Assembly: GCF_019112545.1 (NCBI RefSeq)
Contig: NW_025064882.1
Coordinates: 1,564,928 to 1,628,927, forward strand
DNA length: 64,000 nt
Direction of reading: 5' to 3'
DNA from: Guyanagaster necrorhizus
Taxonomy: Eukaryota; Basidiomycota; Agaricomycetes; Agaricales; Physalacriaceae
The notes beneath the pieces are model-generated. The model made no database searches and was not told where the DNA came from. It saw only the letters and a program-made list of their open reading frames with translations. The position numbers were made by a program, and so were the translations under genes. This document shows positions 34,217 to 44,683 of this stretch, piece after piece (the stretch's first letter is position 1; every line of letters begins with the position of its first letter).

Positions 34217-34935
34217 ATGTCTGTCAACGTCTACAGCCCTCGATCTAGTTGTCAGTTGTGGTCTTCTTGTCCCTCTGGAACCCTAAACTGGCAAAGATGG
34301 GGACCTCACCGACTTTCTAAACACTGGTTACGACCTCGTCCAAGCCGAACCTTTTAGCCTACACTGGTTCACGCTCCAATGTGAAACTTCTAACCCGACC
34401 TACGCGATTTTTGAAAACTCGCTGACGAGAAAGGATGGAGGATTCACGCCAAAGGGAAGATCGCAGAGGCGCTCGGCGCCAATCCGGAAACATTGTTGAA
34501 GGAGGTTCCTCATTCAGGCCAGATCAAGATGCTCGCAAGCAAAGTGCAGCCTGATGCGGAGAAGGTCCGGGTTGGGCTGAGATGTCTCTTGAGGGCGAAG
34601 TCGGGCAACATCGACGTCGTCGGAACTTTTGGTTGTGAGCATGCGTAGCTCAATCTCCTGTGGACACTTCTGATTTGCTTGTGCCCTTAGCACACCTTCC
34701 CACTCATTGACGAAGAAGAACAGATGCGGATCTGCGTTCGAATTCACAGATTTCTTTGGCGCAGTAGATTTCTTCCTATCGGATGAAGGAAGACAAGCAC
34801 ATGCAAGGTGGCCGCCGCGATGTATCTGCACGCGGATGAATATCTCATCGGTGAGCCGGATATAGTCAGGGTGAAGATGCTGGCAGCAAAGATCGCGAAA
34901 AGCACTTTGGTTGAGCCAAACCGCGCCGTTACTGT
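34217..34935 (+). pseudogene. Decayed dimeric alpha/beta-barrel (ABM-like monooxygenase) gene
   Basis: Starting near MSVNVYSPRSS, scattered frames hold the two halves of a duplicated ferredoxin-like barrel protein. The first half reads DGDLTDFLNTGYDLVQAEPF then SLHWFTLQ, later GKIAEALGANPETLLKEVPH and SGQIKMLASKVQPDAEKVRV. The second half reads TFPLIDEEEQMR, SAFEFTDFFGAVDFFLSDEG and, in another frame, KVAAAMYLHADEYL and PDIVRVKMLAAKIAKSTLVE. At least four frame changes without plausible introns separate them. Intact members, common in fungi, are small cytosolic proteins of the antibiotic-biosynthesis-monooxygenase superfamily. This copy looks dead. It sits just after MAD1 in the same direction. 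Confidence 0.6.
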
Positions 34936-35266
34936 AATATTTAATAGACCAGGAAACCGAAATCGATGTGGTCGCAACGGATCGCGGGGTTAAAGAATCT
35001 CACAACCTATCTAACCAGTTTGGGATCTTTCTGTGTTCTGGCAGAGGCTGACAGCATCATAAAGTGCTATCGTCTGCAAACAAAACAGGGACTGGTGTGG
35101 TGTCTTTCATACTTCACCCATATTTCATTTTAAATGAATCTGCTGGCACAATATACGAACGTGTTTTCAACATTTATTACTAAACAAGCACAACTATCTT
35201 TAACTGCTGACATTTTGTTAGTGCAACTGGGGAAGCACTAGAATACTGCATACCTTTGATCTTTCC
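34936..35266. other. No gene seen
   Basis: A 331-bp AT-rich stretch between the ABM-like relic and the 3' end of the mitochondrial carrier gene. Nothing is recognised on either strand. Confidence 0.5.
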
Positions 35267-36760
35267 TCAAACACCTGTCAATTCAGCTAGATATTCTGGG
35301 TTTGTAGTGAGTAAGAACGTGCGAAGTCAATGAGAATAGCTCCAGACCTCTTGTCAATTCAAACGCAGCAAAGGTAGCCGCTGCCGCCGGAATACTGGAG
35401 AATGAGGACGGTCTTTTGAGTTCTGGATCCACAAAAAAGAGGCACCATCTACCTTCTCAGTACTGACATACAAGCAATATCAGAAGATGGCCAAAACGTC
35501 AATGCGGACAAAGTCTTACTGGAGGGCGTAAGTCCACGGAATAAACCAGGGCTATGATATTGCAATACAAATGAAGAGTCGACAGCCATGGCGACAGGAT
35601 GACTTACAGGCCAGACTCCGCCATTATAGCTCTGGTTTCATGAGCAATATACTGCACCGGCGTACCTGAGGGTGGCGTAGGCCTCAGCTGTACACGGGAT
35701 TTGATGACATCTAATTGGGAATGAATATAATTTTTACTCTGATCTGACTCCGACCTACCGAGTGGATAACAAGCCAGCCAATAAGAGATCTACAATGTCT
35801 AAACGGGAGGCTACGACTCTCATATGCTATCACTTACGCCTCCGGTTGAGCCGCTGGCCAGCAATGCCCATACGGGTAAATCTTTACCATAGGCAGAGGC
35901 AAATTTCCGCTTCGAAAATTCGTAGGCTAATAAAATGATAATAAGGGACATAAGTGAGATATTAAGAGACGTACCAGTGTAGAATCTGAAACTGGCGTCA
36001 AAAAGGTCAAGGGATGGCTAGAAACTGAACAAACCCAGCATATGCTGGTATCTCTCGAGCCACGGTTACCCAGTAGCCACGCATGATACCCTTCCTGAAC
36101 CCCCATTGTGACCACTGGTCACTCACTACTCTTCTTAAACGCTTGTCTGTTGCACTTCCATACTGGCCCTGCATCAGTACCTTAAACATCTCTACTACAA
36201 TATGTTAGCCAAAGATTTGACGTAGATGTAGCTAACGGTTACCTGGGCTCGCTAGTATGGCATTAGCAGCTCCGGCCATACTCCCTGCCAATGCGATTTG
36301 AGGTAGGCTCAATTGAGGGTAAGGTGAGATTATTCGCCGTGATATACCATACGAGGCAAACAGCAGCGAATTGACCCCAGCGATACCGAAGAGAGGGCTA
36401 GCCATACCTAAAGACATGTTAGATAAGGGCGTAATAGCGTATGCTTTTCACTGGCCTTTGTATAGCGCAAAAAATCCCTCTTTCCGTACAGTCTGTACGA
36501 GAATATCCATAGGCCCTTTCTGCAGGGTATTCGTAAGAACGTGCGCGTCGTTTAAGGAGATATATACGCACGAACATCCCTCCTGTATATTCACTTCATC
36601 GTGAGTAACCCTTGCCGCGAATATAAGATGGTACTGAACTGGGTGCTATTTGTGCACGCGTTTTGACAGTGTCAAGGGGCTGGCCGACGACGACCTGGGC
36701 AGCGCCTCCAACGCTTCCGGCGAGCAGTTCATTGATGGTAGACAGCGACGAAGAGCTCAT
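35267..36760 (-). CDS. Mitochondrial carrier (ornithine/basic amino acid or carnitine type)
   Basis: The start at 36758-36760 gives MSSSSLSTINELLAGSVGGA, leading into the first carrier signature QPLDTVKTRAQ. After several introns come GPMDILVQTVRKEGFFALYK and MASPLFGIAGVNSLLFASYG. The second repeat is ASPVEMFKVLMQGQYG, then QWGFRKGIMRGYWVTVAREI and PAYAGFYTG. The third is CYPLDV-KSRVQLRPTPP, then AIMAESGLALFRGLTPS. The last exons give SIPAAAATFAAFELTR and EYLAELTGV with the stop at 35267. All three P-x-[DE]-x-x-[KR] signatures are present. The subfamily (ORT1/ARG13-like versus CRC1-like) is inferred from the SPLFGIAGVNSLLF region. One splice joining TPS to KLKRPSS is the least certain. Confidence 0.85.
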
Positions 36761-36915
36761 CGTGGTGGTCGATGGCGAAGAGAGAGCAGGACATTGAGAA
36801 TGGGAGCCTGAATCAAAAATGATATCGCGTCATCTTCGCATAATAGTCGCTTAGGAAGGTGCTTCTCACGGGGACTTTTATTTCGGTCTGTTTTGTTTGT
36901 TCCTTTTCTCCATAC

Positions 36916-38175
36916 ATGCTCTCTTTCGGTGAATTCTCTGCCTGGGTATCTATCGACGGCGTTGAGGCAGAGGAATACGGGGTGACCGTCGACGGCACCA
37001 GGGTGACTTGCTGGATCGCGTCGGAGGCCAACAAGGTGCATATATCCTTTTCTTCTTGCTTCCAATGCTGCAACGTTGTAGACTTTTAGTCTTCACTGGA
37101 AAGATTCCGTTGTTTCGTCGCCTACGCGGGGCAACCCGTCTATCGACGGTACCACCTACCCCCCCCGGTATACCGATACTCTGCGAAGAAACCACGTTTT
37201 CCTAGGCGGCGTCAGGGATTCAGATAGCTCCAAGAGGCCATTCATGTTTACAAAACTCAATCTTACGGGCGAGTACATTGTTTCAGCAACTCGCCCTCGA
37301 CTGACCTCTGTCCAGACGACGATGCGTATCTTGATGTCGTCGCTCCCCCTAGTCTGGGCGAAATTGAAGTGGCACTCTATCGCGTCGAGCGACGACGAAG
37401 TCGCAATCACCGCCCTCCTCTGAACAATATTAGTCAAGGGGCTGATCTGACTCGTCGTGTGTACCATGAGCATAATAAGAAAGGAATTGACCATGAGGCC
37501 AGGTGCGACGCCGCCTCCTTCTAACTTGTACGCCCTGCGTGACATATCACTCCAGTCTCGGAGCGCCAAGACATATTGACAGCATCAATCGGAGCCAGCA
37601 CAAATCATATTATTTCACAAAGCCTCGAGACGATCCCATCGTTACCTTTCGCTTCAAGTATCGGCCCCTCGGTGCGTTGGCACAACGCGTAGGCTCTGAC
37701 GAGGGATATTGACTGCGCCAATTAGATGTGCTGCAAGCACAGGACATCGCACCGCGACCCCAACCCGTCCGTGAAACCAGCGCGTTAAAACCGGACGTCA
37801 AAGATATCATTGTAATAGAGGATGAAGAGATTGAGTTTCTTTATGTTCGTTGTTCATAATTTAGGGCTTCAGGATGCTAAGATATTTCTGTGATAGATGC
37901 GAGTCAATAAGGCCGTGAAGGATGATAACAATGTCATAGACCTTTCAGATCCTGATTCGAGGGATGTCATGAAGCTTGACGAAGAGCATGCTGTATTCCC
38001 TAGAAGTCCGCAGGTGCGCTCTATCAACTTATTGCACGCACATACACGTATGTAATGATCACCAAAGCAGAACAACGGGCCGTCTGGTTCGCAGGCTGGC
38101 ACTGCGCCTGAGATCAAAGATGAATATTCCAAGCCTTTTGGGCTCTCGAATGTATACTTCGATCTGACCGTTTAG
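36916..38175 (+). CDS. DUF7918 family protein (intact copy)
   Basis: Starts MLSFGEFSAWVSIDGVEAEE at 36916, the conserved FxAW-I-x-(V/I)-D/E-G front of this Agaricomycete-expanded family. After a short intron comes TFSLHWKDSVVSSPTRGNPS, then RPFMFTKLNLT, DDDAYLDVVAPPSLGEIEVA, HNKKGIDHEA, YYFTKPRDDPIVTFRFKYRP and an acidic, Ser/Glu-rich tail ending FGLSNVYFDLTV at 38175. One intron (37269-37315) needs a GC donor (GCGAGT). The others are GT-AG. The family has no known function. The tail suggests a nuclear or disordered protein, but that is inference. It is divergent from the mitochondrial carrier gene across 155 bp and convergent with actin. Three broken relatives lie downstream. The DUF number is from memory. 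Confidence 0.78.
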
Positions 38176-38448
38176 ATGGCTCGACTTTGATTATGGAACA
38201 CCTACTAGGACATCGTTTCTTCGTATCTTATTTGGATTATTCCTTATTTCCGCATTGCTATCAATCGCTTTCACCCGCTTTCTGGAGTTGTGTAGAACGC
38301 TTGCCGTATAATTATTTATTACTGTTCCGTAATCTGTGACATGGATACAGAGCGTACTGCCAGGTTCTGTGTTCTCAAATGATAGCCCAATGACATTCCA
38401 TTGGCATGCTGGACTATAAGTACATATGGAAAGTCTGTTCTCGAGGGG

Positions 38449-40056
38449 TCAGAAGCACTCTAGAAATCAAATGCATAAGACGCGAAGCAGGCCGACTCTT
38501 TCGGGTAGGAAACTCACTGCGATGGACGATACTGGGCCCACTTTCATCGTACTCCTGCTTGGAGATCCACATGTTCTGGAAGGTACTGAGCGACCCCAAG
38601 ATAGAGCCACCAATCCAGACAGAGTATTTCCTCTCAGGAGAGGCGACAACTTTGACCTGATAGAGAGACAGATTATCAGCAAATAAGGGAGAACGCAGCG
38701 CGCCACATGCCTTAATACTAGTCGGAGCCAAAGCAGTCATCTCCTTCTGCATGCGGTCAGGCAAACCAGGGAACATGGTAGTACCTCCAGAAAGGACGAT
38801 GTTATTGTACAGCTCGCGACGGATGTCTAAATCGCACTTGTAGATACAATTGTACCTGAAGAAAATGGATATGTGTCCCAACTAGTGCTTTGATCAATCA
38901 CTCACGTAGTTTCATGGATGCCAGAAGCCTCCATTCCAACCATGGGAGGGTTGAATAACGCCTCTGGTGCACGAAATCTAGAATAGATTTAGCACAGAAA
39001 CCTGTAATGAATATGAAACAGCTAAACCTTTCATTGCCAATGGTGATGATCTGACCATCCGGCAACTCGTAGTCCTTCTCGATTGCCGAAGACCTCATGG
39101 ACGTATCCAGCTCCTGGTCAAAATCCAGAGCAACGTAACAGAGCTTCTCCTTGATGTCACGAACAATTTCGCGTTCAGCAGAGCTGTTGCCCAGACTGTA
39201 CCCTCGCTCTCCCAAATTCTTGACCAGCTGATCAGTAATGTCCCGACCGGCCAGATCCAAGCGTAAGATAGCATGTGGAAGGGAGAAACCCTCATAAATT
39301 GGGACGGTATGGGAAACACCATCCCCGGAGTCCATGACAATGCCGGTGGTACGCCCCGTAGCGTAAAGAGAGAGTACCGCCTGAATAGAGACATAGAACG
39401 CTGGTACGTTGAAAGTCTCAAACATAATCTGGGTCATTTTCTCTCTGTTGGCTTTGGGATTCTTGGGCGCCTCTGTTAGAAGCACCGGGTGTTCCTCAGG
39501 GGCGACGCGAAGCTCGTTGAAAAACGTGTGGTGCCAGATCTTCTCCATATCGTCCCAGTTGGTGACAATGCCATGCTCAATGGGATACTTCAAGGTCAAT
39601 ATGCCTCGCTTGGCTTGGGCCTCATCGCTGATAAAATTAGCTCAGTTACATTCATCGGCAGCTGACAGCGAGAGACACTTACCCAACGTACGCATCTTTG
39701 TTGCCCATCCCGACCATGACATTCTGCAGACGGGGGCGACCGACGATGGACCTAGAAAGGATGTTGGTTAAGGTTTACAGTCAGGAGGCTGTGAACTGAC
39801 GGAAAAACAGCACGAGGCGCATCGTCTCCTAGAATGACACCAGGAAACATTGAACCAAGGAGAACCTGATAAGAAGTAGAACATACCGGCGACTAAAGAA
39901 ATACGTTACTTAAGAACATGTTATACCACAGAAAACTCACACCCAGCTTTGCACATGCCAGAACCATTGTCGATAACCTGATGACATGCTTTTTGTTACA
40001 GAACAGAAAGTAAAATATGATGAAAGACCAACGAGTGCGGCGATATCATCATCCAT
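38449..40056 (-). CDS. Divergent actin with a 6-nt microexon
   Basis: Starts [20 protein letters not shown] after the first splice. The motif [14 protein letters not shown] is only restored if a 6-nt microexon (39887-39892) is used. It continues [75 protein letters not shown] segments and [20 protein letters not shown]. It ends [12 protein letters not shown] through a final intron. Compared with ordinary fungal actin it differs at exposed sites, for example [19 protein letters not shown] where actin normally has TDYLMKILTERGYSFTTT, and [11 protein letters not shown] for QEMQTAAQSSA. It is therefore probably the second, diverged actin known from mushrooms rather than the main one. A GC-AG intron lies at 38657-38710. 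ATP-binding and polymerising residues appear kept. Confidence 0.9.
38657..38710 (-). other. GC-AG intron in the actin gene
   Basis: Between TSIK and [12 protein letters not shown] the gene carries 54 nt starting GCATGT and ending TATCAG, with branch-like CTGAT. It is a multiple of three without a stop, so retention would add 18 residues in frame. Removing it restores exact actin alignment. Confidence 0.8.
39887..39892 (-). other. 6-nt microexon in actin
   Basis: The six bases TCGCCG lie between introns 39893-39940 (donor GTGAGT, acceptor TTTAG) and 39829-39886 (donor GTATGT, acceptor TCTAG). They supply the last two bases of Phe, all of Ala and the first of Gly in the invariant GFAGDD motif. 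No other splice combination found here restores it. Confidence 0.75.
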
Positions 40057-40607
40057 GTTATATACTAGCCGAATTGAGAAATAGCCAGGAAATTGATGGT
40101 ATTGCGAAGTGCAGATATCCTAGCTTTTATACACATTGGGAGCGCCTTGAAACGCACAAAGATTGTTGATAACTCACCATTTTGACTGCGCTGAAGGGTG
40201 ATGAAAACCCGGGCCATTGAAAGGCGCTGCGGAGCAGTACGGGAAGAGACGTGCTCGCCCCTTCAGTCATACAACTTGCGCCGTGGCCGTGTCACTGCGG
40301 TTAGTCAGGCAGATCTCTTATCAGTACCGCAAGACATGGTGTGGTGGGGCGTTATTGAATTCTTCTCCGCCAGGTCAAGAACGCGCTGCGCAGCATCTGC
40401 GTCGGGGGTTTCGATGACTCGAATTGTAGGACTATTTCAAGCTACGCAGTCGTGCTTCAAGAGTATCATCGCAAAAGCGCAGGACTCTGCCAACAGGGTA
40501 TCAAATCTCGAAACCTTGAATTGACATATAACATGCCATTTACCAAGAATTATTATGTCGCATTGGCATTCTAAGCAAATCGTTTCTTTCAATCCTCTTC
40601 GTACCGA
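40057..40607. other. Actin upstream region
   Basis: About 550 bp between the actin start and the end of a broken DUF7918 copy. A plus-strand frame of about 108 codons (40198-40524) has no homology clue and is treated as chance. The actin promoter must lie here. Confidence 0.5.
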
Positions 40608-41438
40608 TCAGCATGGGAGGCAAGGCAAGGAAGGGCTAGCAATACCGGTGAAGTCAATAACCTCCCCGTTCAGATGGGAATCCTCCTGCTTGATCACTCT
40701 TTTGATGGTGTCAAACCAGCAAAGCAGCAATTTTCTCATCCGCATCATCTTCTGACGGTTCGGGCTCAGGTTTGGGTTGGCGGCGAGGGTGATGCAGGAC
40801 GTTTAATCGTAGCTGGTGCCATGCCGTTTACTTGCAATAGTTCTGGAAATAAGCGTTTAAAGGCACGCTATTTGTCGAGGTCACAAGCCCACCCAGTGGT
40901 CTATAGCGGAACATGAACCTGACTTGTTGGCCATTTGCACTGCCTGCGCAGGCTTGGTTGGTACTTCTGCGCCCAATCTACCACACTCTGTACACGTTTC
41001 AGAAAGAAAATAGGCCACGTTCCTGTACACTTGGACTAAACGTGTATTTTGTCGACAGGATTGAAGGCAGGTGTTGGTGTTGGTCCCTGATTACACGCAG
41101 GCAGCTAACCTGCCATATCTCAAGCCTGATTTCTCCCAAGTCCTGTAAGGACTCTGCGGTTCGTATTCGGTCATCGTCGTCTTTGTAGGTATTTATAAGA
41201 ATTCCAAAGAGCGAATCCTCTTACCGGTCAATTCTATGGAAGAAAGTAAAAGGGGACGAGCTGTTGTCGCTGTTGTCCGTACTGAGTTCAATGACACTAC
41301 ATCTGAGGGCGTGTAAGTAGGATGATCTAGCGCTGATAATACGGCTGCCAGCAAAAGCCGGGAATAATCAACACCATATTCAGGAAAGTGGTCGTCGTCG
41401 ACGTGAATTCAGGCAAAGAAATCGTCGAATTGCAGCAT
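40608..41438 (-). pseudogene. DUF7918 family pseudogene with a nonsense codon in the FxAW motif
   Basis: The minus strand begins MLQFDDFFA then a TGA (41409-41411) exactly where the family has Trp, then IHVDDDHFPEYGVDYS in the same frame. Further in are RTTATTARPLLLSSIELT, after an intron DDDDRIRTAESLQDLGEIRL and EIWQ, then in other frames FMFRYRPLGGL and KPEPEPSEDDADEKIAALL. It ends with VIKQEDSHLNGEVIDFTG and a stop at 40608. The order matches the intact copy at 36916. Besides the nonsense codon, the region 40750-41050 changes frame more than once without good introns. I regard it as dead. A sequencing error could explain the Trp-to-stop change but not the later breaks. Confidence 0.65.
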
Positions 41439-41698
41439 TGTGATCATTGTGCAAGTCATGCGCAATATCGGAGAGCACCAATGGCTCCTCCATTTCGAGA
41501 TAAGCTGAGACAGCAAACAGAGGGGCCTTAGACCCCCTACCTATACATGTACAAATACGACGTACCATGAATCCCGATCCATTTACTTTCCCTCCGCGTC
41601 GTTTGGGTTGTTACGCCTCTCGTTCGCTGACATATTGTTCCCTTTCGCCTCCTCCATCTTTCTTTGATCGACAACAGTGGCCTTGACTCTCGTCCACG

Positions 41699-43090
41699 AT
41701 GCCACCAAAAAATGCCAAGGCAAGCGGATCCTCCAACAAGGTCAAGGAAGACAAGGTGAATCGATTGTCGACGCCTTGGTTTAAATGTGCTAATCGTCTA
41801 AGATGTCCAGACCTTTGGAATGAAAAATGTTCGCTTTCTCTGCCTCTTTTTTTGCGTACATTTCGTTTACCCGGCATGGCAGAAAAATAAATCAGCCAAA
41901 GTCAAGCAGCAAGTAGCACAAATCCAGGCGCAAGCCGCCGTTACCGGCAAATCACGTACTACTCTCGAGAAAGAGAAGGAAAAAGCTCTACGGGAAAAGG
42001 CAAAGTTAGATGAAGAGAAACGCAAAAAGGAAGAAGCAGCATTCTTCAAGCCGGTACAGACTCAGAAAGTACCGTTTGGCGTTGACCCCAAGACAGTGCT
42101 GTGTGTGTTCTTCAAGACCGGGACCTGCGAGAAGGGGAACAAGTGCAAGTTCAGCCACGATGTCAATGTGGGCCGGAAGGTGGAGAAGAAGAATTTGTAC
42201 GAGGATACGAGAGAGGAGAAACTCAAAGGTCAGCTATATGACCTCAGCGGGTGGCTACGGCTCACTAGTGCCACAGATACGATGGATACATGGGACGAGG
42301 AAAAGCTCCGCAGCGTCGTGCTCTCGAAATCAGGAAAGCCTCGCACAACTACAGATGTATGTGGCACGTTGTCCTACGCTGCAGGGCTGATATTCTACAG
42401 ATTGTCTGCAAACATTTTATTCAAGCCATCGAAACAGAAAAGTTCGTTTGTAATCATATTTGTCGTGCAGTATCTTTGAACTACTCACAGGTTTGGATGG
42501 TTCTGGGAATGTCCAAATGGCGAAAACTGCATGTATCGGCATGCCTTACCGCCCGGATTTGTCCTTAAATCTCAAAGGAAGGCTCTGGAAGCCGCAGCGA
42601 AAGCTAATACCATCAGTATTGAAGAATTTCTTGAAGTTGAGGTATGTTTTTCTCAATGCAAGAGTGTGGGTTGATAATTAACAACAATCAAGCGTCACAA
42701 ACTGGGCCCTAATCTTACGCCAGTGACGCCTGAAACATTCGCTCATTGGAAAAAGACACGTATGGATAAAAAAGAGGCAGAAGAAGAAGCTTTGCGCAAG
42801 GCCAAGGACGCTCAGCATGCTGCAGGAAAGAACGTCGGCATGAGTGGTAGAGATCTGGTAAGATTCAATCACCCTCATGATTACAAAGCATATTATATTC
42901 ACTGTGCATCTAGTTCCAATACAACCCTGAATGGTTCGAGGATGAGGATGAAGATGGCTCTGAAGACTGGGACTTTGAAAAATATTTGAAAGAGAAAGCT
43001 GAGGCAGATGCTGCAGAGGAGGGCTATGATTATGAAATTCAAGGCATTCGAGAGGAAGGCGCTGAGGGTAGCGGGGGAGGGCAAGATTAA
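41699..43090 (+). CDS. TMA46: CCCH zinc-finger, ribosome-associated protein (ZC3H15/DFRP1 homolog)
   Basis: Starts MPPKNAKASGSSNKVKEDK at 41699, then splices into KNKSAKVKQQVAQIQAQAA and a Lys/Glu-rich helix. The first CCCH finger is CVFFKTGTCEKGNKCKFSH (Cx8Cx5Cx3H). The second is around FWECPNGENCMYRHALPPGF. Next come LEVERHKLGPNLTPVTPETF and KKTRMDKKEAEEEALRKAKD, the DFRP core that binds the GTPase RBG1/DRG1. The tail YNPEWFEDEDEDGSEDWDF is acidic. The complex acts on translating ribosomes. The gene is complete, ends at 43090, and is tail-to-tail with CWC2 with only 39 bp between stop codons. Confidence 0.92.
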
Positions 43091-43129
43091 GTCACATCTG
43101 TTATTAGCACAGATAAGGATATTATACAT

Positions 43130-44476
43130 CTAGTCCTCATCATCACTTCCATAGCCAACAAGATTTAGCCCAATAGGCTCCGTGGGGGGGCTCCTAGTAG
43201 GTTGCACCAAAGATACGCTATTCTGCTGCCGAATTTGTGCGAAATACTTAAGACCTTCTATGGCATCGGCACTCAGTAGCTTAACTGGTTTTGACGATAC
43301 CTCCAGCGGAGGAGGTGATGGAGGAGGCGCTTCAATATCTAGTCGTCGCCGCTTGCTTTCACGTTCTCCACTCTCCTCTCCGTCATCCTGCACTATATTT
43401 CCCTCCTCGTCAAGCACATCACCATCTTCCAGTGCTCTGATCGTCCTCATGGCATCAACAATACGGGGATCCATTTTGGAGCGGATGACTTCTTGACCCA
43501 TCGTCTCCAGGCGCCTCTTCTCCAAAACCTTGGAGGTCGGGTTAGGATCCTCTGTAGCCCATCGAACATTGAGAATCTCATCGTTGTCTAGAGATTGGCA
43601 TGCCATGGCCTCTTTGGCAAACTGTGCGTGCAACTCAGACACATAGGTAACGAAAGCGACGCTTCGGTACTGCAGGACCTTGACGGCCCATCCTGTCTCG
43701 GAATCATCTGAAGACGAGTTAAATACGACATAAATTTGGTAGAAAAACTTTCTGACCGTGCTCTATCTGCCCAAACTCTTTGAAATGCCTCCGAACGACT
43801 TCTTCCGTCTCGAGGCCATTCCCTGTCTCCTTGATCCGTCCAACGTAGAGAGTACGATTCATTCTGTTAAAGCTACCCACGCCACCCATGTCATCACGGT
43901 AGTCTGCGAACTTGTCGCGGGCGAAACAGTCTTTTGAGCTGTCAGGCAGCGCGTCCTCTGGGTCTGGGAGGCAGTGAAGATATTCGCATTCCCAACCGTA
44001 TGGACAACAGCCCCGGGCGAAGAAGAGACAGCAGTACTTCATTCCAGTCGTGTTGGCGCGAGTCAGGCCAGAGTCTTTCTTGACGTTGCATCTCGTTTGA
44101 GATTTTACTTTGCTAGAAAAGGGTGTGAGTAGCCAAAGGAGATGCAGTAGCGAGATTGCGCACTTTGAGTAGCTATCCTCCCTGTCACCCCCAGCCCATT
44201 TATTGTACCAGATATCTTTGAAAATACAGTGAGCAATAAAGCAGAGAGATGAGAACAACTCAACGAACTGTACTCTTTCCCTGTCTGAGGTGTCTCTTTC
44301 TTCTCTACGTCACCTGGCTTGACCTGCTTCCGCGCTGGCTTCGATTTTTTATGTTTTTTCTGGCTCTTTGGCGCTACGACGGTGACTGTCTGCAATTCTG
44401 TTTCGTTGCCGTTCGATGTCATGATGATGGTAAAAGGCTGAGTTTGTATACCACGTGCCTTTGTATGCGTTTCCAT
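43130..44476 (-). CDS. CWC2: Pre-mRNA splicing factor CWC2 (RBM22 homolog)
   Basis: A Prp19-complex protein that contacts U6 snRNA and holds the spliceosome active site. METHTKARGIQTQPFTIIMT starts at 44476 (purine at -3, G at +4); an in-frame ATG at 44422 is the alternative. A Lys-rich N-terminus leads to the Torus/CCCH finger CCLFFARGCCPYGWECEYLH. The RRM follows with RNP2-like RTLYVGRIKE, HFKEFGQIEH and RNP1-like SVAFVTYVSELHAQFAKEAM. After NVRWATEDPNP comes a long acidic and Pro-rich C-terminus ending NLVGYGSDDED. Complete with three or four introns. A LINE copy sits about 200 bp upstream of its start. Confidence 0.92.
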
Positions 44477-44672
44477 TTCCGTCTACTTTCGGTCATGTGG
44501 ACGTCGTCGCTTCTTTTTCTCTTCAATTCCTTTTCCAGAGCTCACTGATTTTAAATTTATCGTCGACCTTCTGCACGACGACCTTTCAACGGAAACATGT
44601 GTGCACTCACCTGTTTCCAATGGCTCGCTCTCGGTTCAGCGGCTTTGCTACCGTCTAGCTTTGGCCTTCGCG

Positions 44673-44683
44673 AGCTTCACGAT
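44673..44683. repeat. 11-bp direct repeat, left flank of LINE
   Basis: AGCTTCACGAT, identical to 46468-46478 in the same orientation. It lies immediately beside the T-rich run that corresponds to a poly-A tail on the minus strand, as expected for a target-site duplication. Confidence 0.6.

Noticed and set aside
40198..40524. 108-codon plus-strand frame upstream of actin
   Set aside because: It lies in the actin promoter region, shows no homology clue and has no introns in an intron-rich genome.
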